The notes beneath the pieces were generated by a model that had not been told where the DNA came from, did not search any database, and was given only the letters and a program-made list of their open reading frames with translations. Both the position numbers and the translations under genes were made by a program. Positions 46,184 to 54,775 of a stretch of DNA of 64,000 bases are shown here, one piece after another. Source of the stretch: Spongilla lacustris (Eukaryota; Porifera; Demospongiae; Spongillida; Spongillidae); NCBI GenBank assembly GCA_949361645.1, contig OX442425.1, positions 5,186,384 to 5,250,383 on the forward strand, read 5' to 3'. Position 1 is the stretch's first letter, and every line of letters starts with the position of its first letter.

Positions 46184-49100
46184 ACTGCGGAACAAGCACG
46201 TGGATATCACACCCATGTAAACACACACACGTGTGTGTATATCTGGCACAAACATGTCTATGGCGCATGTGCTTATCATGCACATGGACAGCTACACATG
46301 TCTAATGGTGCATGTACGCAAGTACATATACACACAACTCACATGGGTCCATGCAAGCATAAAAATGAAAATAGCATAGGGAGCTTATGGTTCTCTGAAA
46401 ATGATGTACATTTGTAAACTACGAACTTTATTTGCAGGCAAACAGATACCATAGCAAAACTCTCACAAGAAAAGGATGTTAAAATTATCACAAGGACCAC
46501 TTTTTAGGCCCCAGTGTAACATCATGCAGTTAGGTCAGCACTGAACATTTGCTTGTAAGCTAAATAATAACAATAACGTGATGTAATGGCCACATCCAGC
46601 AGCAGATCGCAATTATTAAAAACCTCACATACAGTGGAGTTCCCATTATCAAGAACATAGGGGATGGGAGGGAAGGGATCAAAAGGGAGGGAAGGGAGGG
46701 AAGGGAGGGAAGGGAGGGAAGGGAGGGAAGGGAGGGAAGGGAGGGAAGGGAGGGAAGGGAGGGAAGGGTGGGAAGGGAGGGAAGGGAGAGAAGGAGGGAA
46801 GGGAGGGAAGGGAGGGAAAGGAGGGAAGGGAGGGAAAGGAGGGAAGGGAGGAAAAGGGAGGGAAGGGAGGGGAGGGAGGGGAGGGAGGGGAGAGAAGGGA
46901 GAGTAGGGAGGTAAGGGAGGAGGAGGGAAACAAGGGGAGGGGAAGAGGTTGGAGGAGGAGGAGGGAAGCAGGGAAGTAGGTTGAAAGGTGAGGGAGGATC
47001 ATGTAATCATGACATTATAATTTACTTGTTATAGGAAAAAAGAATGTGTACAGTTCTTAATAGTGTGTACTGTACACATTATTAAAAACTGTACACATTA
47101 TTAAGAACTGTACACATTTTTTTCTTATAACAAGCCCACAGTAAATAATAATGTCATGCATGATTACAATTACATGTACAAGTGTCAATTTGAAAATCCC
47201 ATTTGTTCTCTATATTATCCTAACACAGCCCTCGTCTTGTTGATACAGGTGGTGTAAATAAAGTGCTACTATACATCCCTCTACAAGCACACTATGCATG
47301 GGAGACATCCCTCTACAAGCACACTATGCATGGTAGACATCCCTTAACAGGCACACTATGCATGGTAGAAATCCCTCTACAAGCACACTATGCATGGTAG
47401 ACATCCCTCTACAAGCACACTATGCATGGTAGACATCCCTTTACAAGCACACTATGCATGGTAGACATCCCTCTACAAGCACACTATGCATGGTAGACAT
47501 CCCTCTGCAAGCACACTGTGCATGGTAGATATCCCTCTACAAGCACATTATGCATGGGAGACATCCCTCTACAAGCACACTATGCATGGGAGACATCCCT
47601 CTGCAAGCACACTATGCATGGTAGATATCCCTCTGCAAGCACACTATGCATGGTAGACATCCCTCTACAAGCACACTATGCATGGTAGACATCCCTCTGC
47701 AAGCACACTATGCATGGTAGACATCCCTCTGCAAGCACACTATGCATGGTAGACATCCCTCTACAAGCAAACTATGCATGGTAGAGCACATGCCATTTAT
47801 TTAGTTATTCACCTACATGTACATGTAGTTGGTCCAATCTATCTGTATGTGCAAGGGCATAAGACCAACTCTACGAATGCATGATAGGAAAAAATCAACT
47901 GGAGTGAGAGACCTGACACACCACTCTTGAAAATAACATCAGTTTGCTACACATGATAGGTGCACTCCATTCCTTTGCCATGGCATTGGGACTACTACTT
48001 ATGACAAAAACAAGCCATTTATTTGCCATGGTCTTAGGTGCCAAACCATTGGGAAACCCCCCCCCCCCCATTTGCTAAAGTAAAGGCCTTGGGACTACAT
48101 GTGAATTGAAAGTGTGTGCAACAGTAATCACTACACAAAAGTGCTACCAAGAATTATTTGTTTGGTGCTGAACACATTCATCATACAATCGACTGTTTAG
48201 CATAAAGTACAGATAGGTGGTGAAATGGGTGCTTTGTCCCACATAGAAGATCATGAACTGGATTAGACTGTATCTCCATTTACCTCCACTCAGTACACAC
48301 ACACTGCTGTAATGTTATGGCAACCATACACATATGCAAGCAACGGATACAAACACTGATCCCAAATCTTAGACCAGCAGAGGGGGGAAGGGAGGATGCA
48401 GGGAATGGTAGAGGAGAGAAAAATGGAGGAGAGGAGGAAAAGCCAGTTGAAGTGTAATCAAACCGCCCGCATCTGATGAATTTAGGAGCAATGGAGGGGG
48501 GAGGAGGAGGAGGAGGGGTTCACTGCTACAGTTCCTTTGTGTGACATGGGATAAAAGTACTGCTGGCATTTGCAGCACACTACAGCAGGGTACATATCAC
48601 CACCCCTCATCACCACCCCTCATCACACCCCTCATCACACCCCTCATCACCACCCTTCATTACACCCCTCATCACCCCCTCATCACCACCCCTCGTTACA
48701 CCCCTCATCACACCCTCATCACTACCCCTCATCACCACCCCTTATCACACCCTCATTACACCCCTCATCACACCCTCATCACACCCTCATCACCACCCCT
48801 CGTTACACCCCTCATCACCACCCCTCATCACCACCCCTCATTACACCCCTCATCACCACCCATCGTTCACTTCTATTTGGAGAGGGTTATTCCTGTGTGC
48901 AACTCATTGCCTCAGGACACAGTTGTCAATGCACCCAACATAAATATATTTTTAAAGTCTCGTCTTTGTAAACTGGACCTAGATCTCCTTTCTGTAAATG
49001 TTTTCCCTATTAGGCCAGTACATTAGTACACTACCCTTTAGGTCCCATTACTTGCCTTCAGTGTATGTGTGTGCACAAATAAAAATAAAATAAAATCAGC

Positions 49101-49562
49101 ATGTTTTATTGTAAACAGTGAGTGTAAAAAATAATCATGAAAGCAATGTCAAAGGATGTCCACAGCTATAACACTCAATTACTGATTAAATTCCAACACA
49201 GTAATAATTGAAATCGTCCAAAAGTGAATCTGGATTAACAAAATTTAATGACTAGATTAATAGCAATAAAAAGTTCACAGCAATTAATAAATGGCAACCC
49301 ACCCTGTGTGATTCCTCTGGTATGTCGTTTCTTTGTGGGAGCCATGTTACTGCTAATTTCCGAATCTGGTCTCTGAGTTCTGCTTCTGTGTAATCTACAT
49401 GTGTAATGAATTGCAACTGCAGCAATTGCTAGTACTAAAGTATTAGTACAGACAGCTACTAGTGGTGGTGGTATAGGTGCAAAGTACGGGGTTTTTTTTT
49501 TAGCTACACGTACCCTCGGACAGACCCACTATTTCCATAGCTTCGTGCTGTGTTATCTCCAT
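27577..49562 (-). CDS. J-like / coiled-coil / TPR / UBA-like / RRM protein (TTC31-related?), 3' end not found
   Basis: Minus-strand exons, 5' to 3': 49514-49562, 49303-49394, 45034-45102, 42394-42552, 42297-42346, 41861-41938, 41774-41803, 41566-41703, 40486-40509, 39873-39995, 38215-38381, 37215-37265, 36728-36818, 33210-33314, 30724-30814, 30560-30665, 29001-29084, 27577-27679. The N-terminus (EAMEIVGLSEDYTEAELRDQ) looks like a J domain but has LPQRND in place of HPD. Then come a Lys/Glu helix (EEAEMKEKEKAERRKLK), a KKAKKKKKQ tract, TPRs (GNKAAKSANYHGAIQKYSEA; YFGNRSYCYEYIKNYASALG; GKYQEAEIAFLKSIQLDP), a UBA-like MGFDIYVAESAVRKHKTI, and an RRM with LWVGNI (RNP2) and RRCAFVNF (RNP1). The RRM is cut after its third strand. 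The order recalls TTC31-like proteins, but I cannot confirm that. The junction 45034 to 42552 is uncertain in phase, so an exon may be missing. Confidence 0.75.
28079..28526. mobile_element. ~445-bp palindromic element at a TTAA site, copy 1
   Basis: Starts TGTCTATTGTCCTGAATGTC after TTAA (28075-28078). The right end is the complement, followed by a decayed ATAA. Arms share CCACCCGGG...TACAATTG, the GACCGAACGGCAAAAA block and AGGATTGGGCC, pairing through to a short AT-containing centre. Second copy at 43580-44020. A TTAA target suggests piggyBac-type mobilisation. No ORF. Confidence 0.8.
28744..28870. mobile_element. Small hairpin MITE, copy 1
   Basis: AAAGGCCACCATACCACTAG pairs with the complement ending CTATGGGGTGGCCTTT-like sequence at 28850-28870; inner GCATATGGGTAAAAG pairs with CTTTTACCCATAT. 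Related copy at 52845-52984. Confidence 0.65.
29674..29949 (+). pseudogene. Possible retroelement ORF scrap
   Basis: A 91-codon frame contains LFPEPPILALKRNPTIANKV, reminiscent of a short motif near the end of some RT-bearing elements, followed by low-complexity Lys/Ser/Asn sequence. No RT or nuclease core is present. It lies in an intron of the TPR/RRM gene on the opposite strand. Low certainty. Confidence 0.25.
29985..30480. mobile_element. Strongly decayed copy of the ~0.8 kb palindrome family
   Basis: CAATCAAATTGCTTCAGATT, TAGCTACTGAT, GGCAAATCACGTCCCACTGC (loop) and GTGGGTGCGAATCAAGTAG all match the 17175 and 24276 elements with many substitutions. A C32 run sits at about 30356-30388. 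It is the oldest-looking family member, in the intron 29085-30559. Confidence 0.7.
31138..32543. repeat. 1.4 kb minisatellite, 18-bp unit, with higher-order structure
   Basis: About 78 copies of CACTGAGCTAGGTGTGTG, with A/G alternation at the second base (CACT or CGCT). Two units lack a TG (about 31634 and 32028). The order of variants repeats with a 394-bp period, a second-level unit of 22 monomers less 2 bases. All frames are open because the unit is a multiple of three and stop-free; this is not a gene. Intron between the TPR and UBA exons. Confidence 0.97.
34470..34535. repeat. 17-bp tandem repeat
   Basis: About four copies of AGCCTCATCTCGTTCCT in the intron 33315-36727. Confidence 0.9.
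34742..35027. repeat. ~30-bp minisatellite, about nine copies
   Basis: The unit combines GGGGACATAACTACCTTAGC and AGTGCCCTTGA, with CCTTAGC/TCTTTGC/TCTCAGC variants and one 4-base insertion near 34970. Confidence 0.95.
35386..36079. repeat. (ATT)n and interrupted (AC)n microsatellites
   Basis: An (ATT)n run is at 35390-35422 and (AC)n with regular CAGCACAAAC and CAAGC interruptions is at 35919-36079. Unremarkable sequence lies between. Intronic. Confidence 0.9.
36864..37125. repeat. 21-bp minisatellite
   Basis: About twelve copies of CAGCTTGTCATGTATAGCAC plus C, starting 46 bases upstream (on the minus strand) of the exon 36728-36818. Confidence 0.95.
37316..37440. repeat. ATCAGGATATCATAT-type tandem repeat
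   Basis: Imperfect repeats of ATCAGGATATCATATATC. The same motif family forms the array at 44265-44640. Confidence 0.85.
37651..37948. repeat. 22-bp minisatellite
   Basis: About 13 nearly identical copies of CCACCACTGCCCTCTTCCTC plus CC. Gly/Arg-rich frames on the minus strand come from the array. Confidence 0.95.
38958..39508. repeat. CACCTCATCACCCAATCTT array followed by a 27-bp minisatellite
   Basis: At 38958-39247 there are imperfect repeats of CACCTCCTCACCCA and ATCTTCACCTTCAC. At 39317-39508 there are seven copies of ACACATGGGCTGAGGGACTA plus CTGGTCT. Both lie in the intron 38382-39872. Confidence 0.93.
40512..41546. repeat. 1 kb minisatellite, ~25-bp unit
   Basis: About 41 copies of CATGTACACCAGCACCCCTT plus ATGTG, with ATGTA, ATGCA and AGTG endings mixed and occasional CAACACC. 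It fills the intron between exons 40486-40509 and 41566-41703, ending about 20 bases from the latter's donor. The 24-base microexon abuts the array. Confidence 0.97.
41989..42289. repeat. (AC)n microsatellite with CAAA and CATA interruptions
   Basis: About 300 bases of ACAC between the coiled-coil exon 41861-41938 and the exon 42297-42346. A G23 tract lies at 41709-41731. Confidence 0.97.
42838..43345. repeat. 26-bp minisatellite and 15/16-bp minisatellite
   Basis: At 42846-43040 there are about seven copies of GCTATGTAGGGCTACAGTAG plus GACCAA. At 43205-43345 GTGTGCAGTGTGATGG repeats. Confidence 0.93.
43580..44020. mobile_element. ~441-bp palindromic element at a TTAA site, copy 2
   Basis: TTAA lies at 43576-43579 and 44021-44024. 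Ends TGTCTATTATTCTGAATG and CATTCAGG-type complement (AATATTCAGGACAATAGACA). The body matches 28079-28526 closely, including CACCCGGGTGGACAGCAAA and GACCGAACGGCAAAAAC. No ORF. Intron of the TPR/RRM gene. Confidence 0.85.
44265..44640. repeat. GATATCATGATACCAGG-type tandem array
   Basis: The first part repeats ATGATACCAGGTTATC (~24-bp period). The second part repeats ATCAGGATACCAGGATAT with drifting period. Confidence 0.93.
45232..45545. repeat. 36-bp minisatellite
   Basis: About nine copies combining CTGGCTGGGTATTGTACATG and TACATATGAAGGGAGC, one with an extra TACATG. It lies about 130 bases upstream of the exon 45034-45102 on the gene strand. Confidence 0.95.
46664..46985. repeat. Purine-only GGAAGGGAG array
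   Basis: About 300 bases of a 9-bp G/A unit, strongly strand-asymmetric. It could form triplex or G-quadruplex structures. Preceded by (AC)n at 46106-46180. Confidence 0.95.
47000..47176. repeat. Short inverted repeat, ~65-bp arms
   Basis: CATGTAATCATGACATTATA and TTACTTGTTATAGGAAAAAA at the left are mirrored by TTTTTTTCTTATAACAAG and TAATGTCATGCATGATTACA at the right. The centre repeats CTGTACACATTATTA. Probably a small MITE; no target duplication assigned. Confidence 0.7.
47267..47785. repeat. 32-bp minisatellite
   Basis: About 16 copies of ACATCCCTCTACAAGCACAC plus TATGCATGGTAG with scattered substitutions. Confidence 0.95.
48598..48868. repeat. CATCACCACCCCT tandem array
   Basis: Short imperfect units CATCACCACCCCT and CATTACACCCCT. 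It ends directly at a LINE 3' fragment. Confidence 0.92.
48868..49097 (+). mobile_element. 3' end fragment of a CR1/L2-like LINE
   Basis: The plus frame reads FYLERVIPVCNSLPQDTVV, then INIFLKSRLCKL, resembling the F..R....WN.LP..V......FK..L ending of many CR1/L2-type ORF2 proteins, with Cys for Trp. It is followed by a short 3' UTR and an AAATAAAAATAAAATAAAAT tail (49077-49096), as such elements often have. A dead fragment. Confidence 0.5.
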
Positions 49563-49819
49563 GTTCCGTTAAAAAGCACGCGGACAGATTGAAAGTAATA
49601 AACACACACGTGACCGTATTACGATTTGTGTGTATTTTGGTGTTTGACACAAGGGGATGTCTGTTCCGGAAGGGTAGGTTTAACCAATTGAATATCCCGA
49701 GGTCGCTAGCTGTGTACTGTAGTGCTAGTACCTTGCTACGCCTTCTACGTATGTCTGCTGTTAGGGGATGTACCTCGAGACGAGTTGTAGGGCATACTTG
49801 TATAACAGAATGAACACAT

Positions 49820-49821
49820 TT

Positions 49822-49853
<32 letters not shown>

Positions 49854-49908
49854 AATAAGACACACGCATGCACGCACACACCCACACGCCAAACACAACA
49901 CACATACC

Positions 49909-49960
<52 letters not shown>

Positions 49961-50587
49961 AGTATTGGTATTTGGGCTACAAAAACAAAAGGAAAAAGTT
50001 GTCATCCTTCTTGGTAAGTGAATGGACAACAGTTTTTGGTATATACACCTGCACACTTGGTCACCATAAAAATATAAAAAGATTCTGGCACCAATTATAT
50101 CACCGAGCATCCTATTGTTGATCACTGAATACCATAGCTATGAGAAGCACAACATTAATTCAACAACACACAACAAACTCTTCCCAAGGGAGGGTGTATG
50201 CAAAGGTCCCATATGGGGGTCTGATAAATTTTGGTGACATCACACACACACACACACCCTAACTACAGGTGCTGTTCTGTCTTCACCCTCCCTATCACCA
50301 CCACAGTTGGTTCAATTATACCTGTTTTGGTAAACCAATTCGGAACACAAGGATCTTTGCAACCAAAACACCATTAAAGAAGGTTTGGTGCTCTATACAT
50401 TGTTGTGTTGTGTAATTCATTGACTACATGTAGCTGAGTGCAAGGCATTGTGCTCACTGCTTTGATATGGGGAAGTGTAGATTCACCTATTCACCTACCC
50501 CCATGTTGTATGTTCTGTGTGTAAGTGGTGTGTTTGTGTTTGTATGTGTGTGTTGTGTGTATGTATGTATATGTGTGTGTGTGTGTG

Positions 50588-50637
<50 letters not shown>

Positions 50638-50660
50638 GTGTGTGTGTGTACATCTTTGTG
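49820..50660. repeat. (AC)n and (GT)n microsatellites
   Basis: (AC)n at 49822-49957 with G interruptions, and (GT)n at 50533-50653. The intervening sequence shows no gene. This is the interval between the start of the TPR/RRM gene (49562) and DUSP11. Confidence 0.9.
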
Positions 50661-50765
50661 GTGTGTTGCTATGGTTTTGGTGTGTGCATGGTGTCTCTCT
50701 GGGTTGCTCCTCCCAACAGGTGGTAGAGATACGTGTGGTCTGCCCTTGTACAGGTGGCTTACATG

Positions 50766-51548
50766 AAACGTAGTGTGAATACATGACCACTTATGGTGTG
50801 TACATGACCACTATGGTGTGTACATGACCACTATGGTGCCTGCACTGATGTGTATGTGACCACTATGGTGTGTACATGGCCACTATGGTGTGTACATACC
50901 CACTATGGTGCCAACACCTGTATGTAGGGTGTACACATACATGACCACTATGGGGGGGTGTACATGGGCAAGCTTTTCGGACTGTAGAGGTAGAATGTTT
51001 CGGGATGAAGGATAGACATCGTGTTAGATAGGGATCAGTAGACATTGTTATCTATACAATGATGGGGAGGAAGTTCATACAACTCTGTTCTGTACTAACT
51101 CAAGGGCTTGCTGTGTAAACTGTAGGAGTGGCTTGCCCCACTGTGTACATAGGGATGGTACCGCTCCTCCCAGCTTTCACATACAATGTACACATACCTT
51201 ATCAGCAAGTCTGGATCAGTTGACAACTACATGTACTGTTCTCCTGAGACGTCGTCTTCAGGTATCAAATGCTCATCAAAACACAAGGCTTGGGTTCACT
51301 CACCCTACCTTCATCAATATCCAAGTGCCCATCTCTACCACAGTCTAGATCCATCTTATCAGCATCCTCCCATCTCCAACCCATCCTTTCTCAGCATTGC
51401 CCCTCTGAATGAGTGTGATCTCTGCTCTCCCCAGTTGCAGCCCCTGGCCCTTTAGGAAGGACTGGGTACCTGGCCCCTTTAGGAAGGACTGGGCACCTGG
51501 CCCCTTTAGGAAGGACTGGGCTGGTATTAGCACTTTTAACACTCACAT

Positions 51549-51599
<51 letters not shown>

Positions 51600-51600
51600 G
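50766..51600. repeat. Minisatellites upstream of DUSP11
   Basis: TACATGACCACTATGGTGTG repeats at 50780-50955. Three copies of a 27-bp unit starting GGCCCCTTTAGGAAGGACTG lie at about 51446-51520. (AC)n is at 51549-51596. No exon recognised here. Confidence 0.85.
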
Positions 51601-51904
51601 GAAACCAAAAATTCCTGTTGTCTCGATAACAAACCCTTAGGCAAAGGTTTGAAGATGAGTGGCTTGTTTGCATATATCAAAAATACTCACATTAGATCTA
51701 CTAACTTCTCTTTGATAACTTTCTGACTTGGCTCTCCTTTTACTATTGACAGGAACATTACAGCTGGTATGCCGGAGTTGTTAGCATTCTTCTGGCCTGA
51801 GTCTTACCAGTTCTAAGCATGGTTCCCTCTGCACACATCAAACCATCTTGGCACTCGACCACTCTATGTATTCATTCACAGGGATACACCTGGTGCCACC
51901 AAGT

Positions 51905-51979
51905 CTTGTGTATTTGAATTAAGTAATTTACATGACATGTGGTTTGTGTATTTGAATTAAGTAATTTACATGACATATG
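51905..51979. repeat. Two direct copies of a 38-bp unit
   Basis: TTGTGTATTTGAATTAAGTA and the following ATTTACATGACAT occur twice in tandem just upstream of the first recognised DUSP11 exon. Confidence 0.9.
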
Positions 51980-52078
51980 ACTTGTACATTAGCATCTCCT
52001 GTACATCATGTACCTTAGCTGCTGTGTAGTGTCTGTGTGGCAATGGTGCCTGTCACCTTTCTCCCTCTATGCCGACAG

Positions 52079-54119
52079 TCATTCAACTGTGGTGAAAAGC
52101 GTAGTGTCTTAAAGGATGACTTTCGCAAAGTAGCACTGGAGGAAGAGTGAGTGTTGAAGTGGATTCAATGTTCAGCAATGTACTTCCCCCCCCCCCCCCC
52201 CCCCCCTCTCCCCTCCCCATCTTGTAAGGTTCACACCAACCCATCTGATGGACATGCTGTTGGAGAGACATCACACCTTAGGCCTGGTGATAGACCTCAC
52301 CTTCACCAGCCGTTACTACTCTCCCAGGGTACAGTATATCATGTGGTTCCTCGAGCTGCAGTTTTGCCCCTAGTCCCTAGCCGGTTATTTGGTACCTTCC
52401 GAGCGTGTCTGTGTTGTCAACTTGGAGTGTGTGGTGTTAGAATTCCTTCTTGTTGTTGTCTGTCATTTGAGTGTGCTTTTGTTTAGGAATTTGAGGACCG
52501 TGGCGTTAAGCATCTCAAGATACTGTGCCCCGGGAGAGACATTCCTGACGACAATGTGTACACACAGTAAGATGCAGCACTTGTCTCGAGAAGGCCTGCT
52601 GCCAATGCATGCACATGCTTGTACTTTTGCACAGATTTGCAGAAGCGCTTAATGCATTTTTGGTGGACCCATCCAATAAGGACAGTATGTAAACTACACT
52701 CCCATGCACTGTACACACAGTGGCTGTGTGTGTGTAAGCTGTCTAGCTTGTTTTTCAAATCTTTACTTTCTACAGAACTAGTTGCTGTGCACTGCACCCA
52801 TGGATTGAATAGAACTGGATATCTGATCTGCAGGTAGAGCTGCCTTCAATACACTAGGCAACATATGTTGCTAGCAGCTCAAAATGAATATGGGTAAAAG
52901 TTCAGTAAACCATCAGTAAACCATCAGTAAACCCATATTCATTTGAGCTGCGCACAACATGTTGCCTAGTGTATGATGGCCTTTAGTTTGCACTAAGCTC
53001 ACATTCACATCTGGACTTGCCTGATCTCCTCCACCCATGATCCCATCGCTAGGTACCTGCTCCAGGAGTGCCACTATGATGTAGAAGATGCCATTGATGG
53101 TAATGGGGTCTGGAATGCACTCCCTTTGATGTTGTGTAGCAACAGAATACCTTGCTTTTAGCCTTCAATCATGCCAGAGGACACTGCATTGAGAGGAAGA
53201 ACTACTTGGACCACCTACGACAGGGGTACGTCTGCCTTAGCTTTGTCTAATTAATTGGACTTGGCATGTTGCTGCGGTTACTAATTTAAGCAGTCTCATA
53301 GCTTCAAGGGTTGCCACTTATCACCTGACCTCCCTCTTTCTTTTTTTTGCATATGTTCACAGATGCCCCGAACCAATGCAAGTGTGTGAGCAGTCGAATG
53401 GGAGTGTGGCTAGTAGGAAACGGTCAAGGGACACATCAGATTACCGTGACAACTCTCTCCGAAAGCAGGAGCCTCCCTCTTCCATTGAGCATGGACGGGC
53501 CTTAAACCACACCCACCTACTCCCGCTTGAATACCACTGTGACAGTTACCCAAGTATGCACCAGCACAGACCTTACAGTAGCCATCATTCAAGGTCGTAC
53601 AACGCAGTCGACAGATACACAGGGAGCAGTGAGTACATTAGACCTTCTAGTAACGGTAACAGCCGTCAGACGTACAGTAATGGAGGTGCAAGCAGTGCAA
53701 GCAGGAGGCAGGAGGGTCCAAGCATAAGGCAAGAAGGTCCAAGCGGGAGGCAGGAGGGTCCAAGCAGGAGGCAGGAAGGTCCAAGCAGGAGGCAGGAAGG
53801 TCCAAGCAGGAGGCAGGAGGGTCCAAGCAGGAGGCAGGAAGGTCCAAGCAGGAGGCAGGAAGGTCCAAGCGTATGGCAGGAAGAGCTACGTGGTCTGCAA
53901 AGGCCTAGTGGTGGTCAGTACTCCTCTTACTCTGATAGGGACAATTTTGGCAGCAGACACAGCAGATACAGTCTTGATGATCGGAGGAATTATGACAAGG
54001 ACAGAGACAGGCGGGCTGCAGCAGGATGGGGCTGGGAACCAGAGCCTGTGGAACAGTCCCATAGGCACGGGAGGCACTGCCACTCACACAGTGGGAGTGA
54101 TCATAGTCGCATCTACTGA
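52079..54119 (+). CDS. DUSP11: RNA 5'-triphosphatase/diphosphatase of the DUSP11 (PIR1) family, 5' exon(s) not identified
   Basis: Cysteine phosphatase that removes 5' gamma/beta phosphates from RNA; sister of the capping-enzyme triphosphatase. Exons: 52079-52146, 52229-52328, 52487-52566, 52635-52684, 52776-52833, 53053-53099, 53162-53225, 53363-54119. Phases agree throughout. Landmarks are GLVIDLTFTSRYYSPREFED, VKHLKILCPGRDIPDD, the catalytic loop HCTHGLNRTGYLIC (HCx5R) and ARGHCIERKNYLDHL. The long last exon encodes an Arg/Ser/Tyr-rich disordered tail with about eight heptads RRQEGPS (53700-53880), ending SHSGSDHSRIY. The usual N-terminal segment (about 40 residues) is not found upstream of 52079. 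Tail-to-tail with ZFYVE28. Confidence 0.9.
52845..52984. mobile_element. Small hairpin MITE, copy 2, in a DUSP11 intron
   Basis: ATACACTAGGCAACATATG and AGCTCAAAATGAATATGGGT pair with ACCCATATTCATTTGAGCT and CATGTTGCCTAGTGTAT. Three CAGTAAACCAT repeats sit in the loop. Related to 28744-28870. Confidence 0.7.
53700..53880 (+). repeat. In-frame 21-bp coding minisatellite (RRQEGPS)n in DUSP11
   Basis: About eight units of AGGAGGCAGGAAGGTCCAAGC, first and last degenerate (SIRQEGPSG..., SVWQEEL). The unit length is a multiple of three, so copy-number change keeps the frame. Confidence 0.93.
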
Positions 54120-54200
54120 TGAACTGTGTATGTAAAATCAATCTTATGGTTCTACTGTATTAGTAATACACAAACATGGTGTGTAAAGAAGTTTAGTTTG

Positions 54201-54775
54201 CACATGTACTTAATTTGTTTCGTGTCATCCATAATTAAAAAAACTGAAATGATTCGTAAAATTGAGTAAATAGAATAGAACAAGTGTTACATACATACAT
54301 ACATACATAAGGATATAGCAATACACAACTGTGATTATGCTCTTTTTTGTCAAGAGTAGCTGCGCAGCAATTGAGGCGGTTGTGGGGTGTGGGCTGTTCT
54401 CTGCACTACAGCTGCCAGCAGCTGTATATGGCACAAGCTTGGTCATCCCAATGTTGGGCAATAGCACGTGTACTTAATTTGTTTCATGTCATCCATAATA
54501 AAAACTGAAATGATTCGTAAAATTGAGTAAATAGAATAGAACAAGTGTTACATACATACATACATACATACATAAGGATATAGCAATACACAACTGTGAT
54601 GATGTTCTGTTTGTTTTTCTGCTCTTTTTTGTCAAGAGTAGCTGCATAGCAATGGAGGCGGTTGTGGGGTGTGGGCTGTTCTCTGCACTGCAGCTGCCAG
54701 CAGCTGTATATGGCAGTTGGTACATACCCTCACAGGCTTGGTCATCCCAATGTTGGGCAATGGCACACTGTTCGA
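54201..54775. repeat. Tandem duplication spanning the last ZFYVE28 exon and 3' flank
   Basis: 54201-54463 and 54464-54775 align throughout (ATGTACTTAATTTGTTTC, ACATACATACATAAGGATAT, GAGGCGGTTGTGGGGTGTGG, GCTTGGTCATCCCAATGTTG). The second copy holds the used FYVE exon. The first is a downstream decoy lacking about 20 bases of it and carrying smaller indels. Confidence 0.9.

Noticed and set aside
46664..46906. GREGREGREG ORF, collagen-like at first glance
   Set aside because: Generated by the 9-bp purine array. No Gly-X-Y pattern with proline and no surrounding gene.
51745..51930. Candidate upstream DUSP11 exon (GDTPGATK-like text after an acceptor at about 51881)
   Set aside because: Similarity to the expected G-x-x-x-x-G-T-R-F region is slight and the donor phase does not match the exon at 52079.
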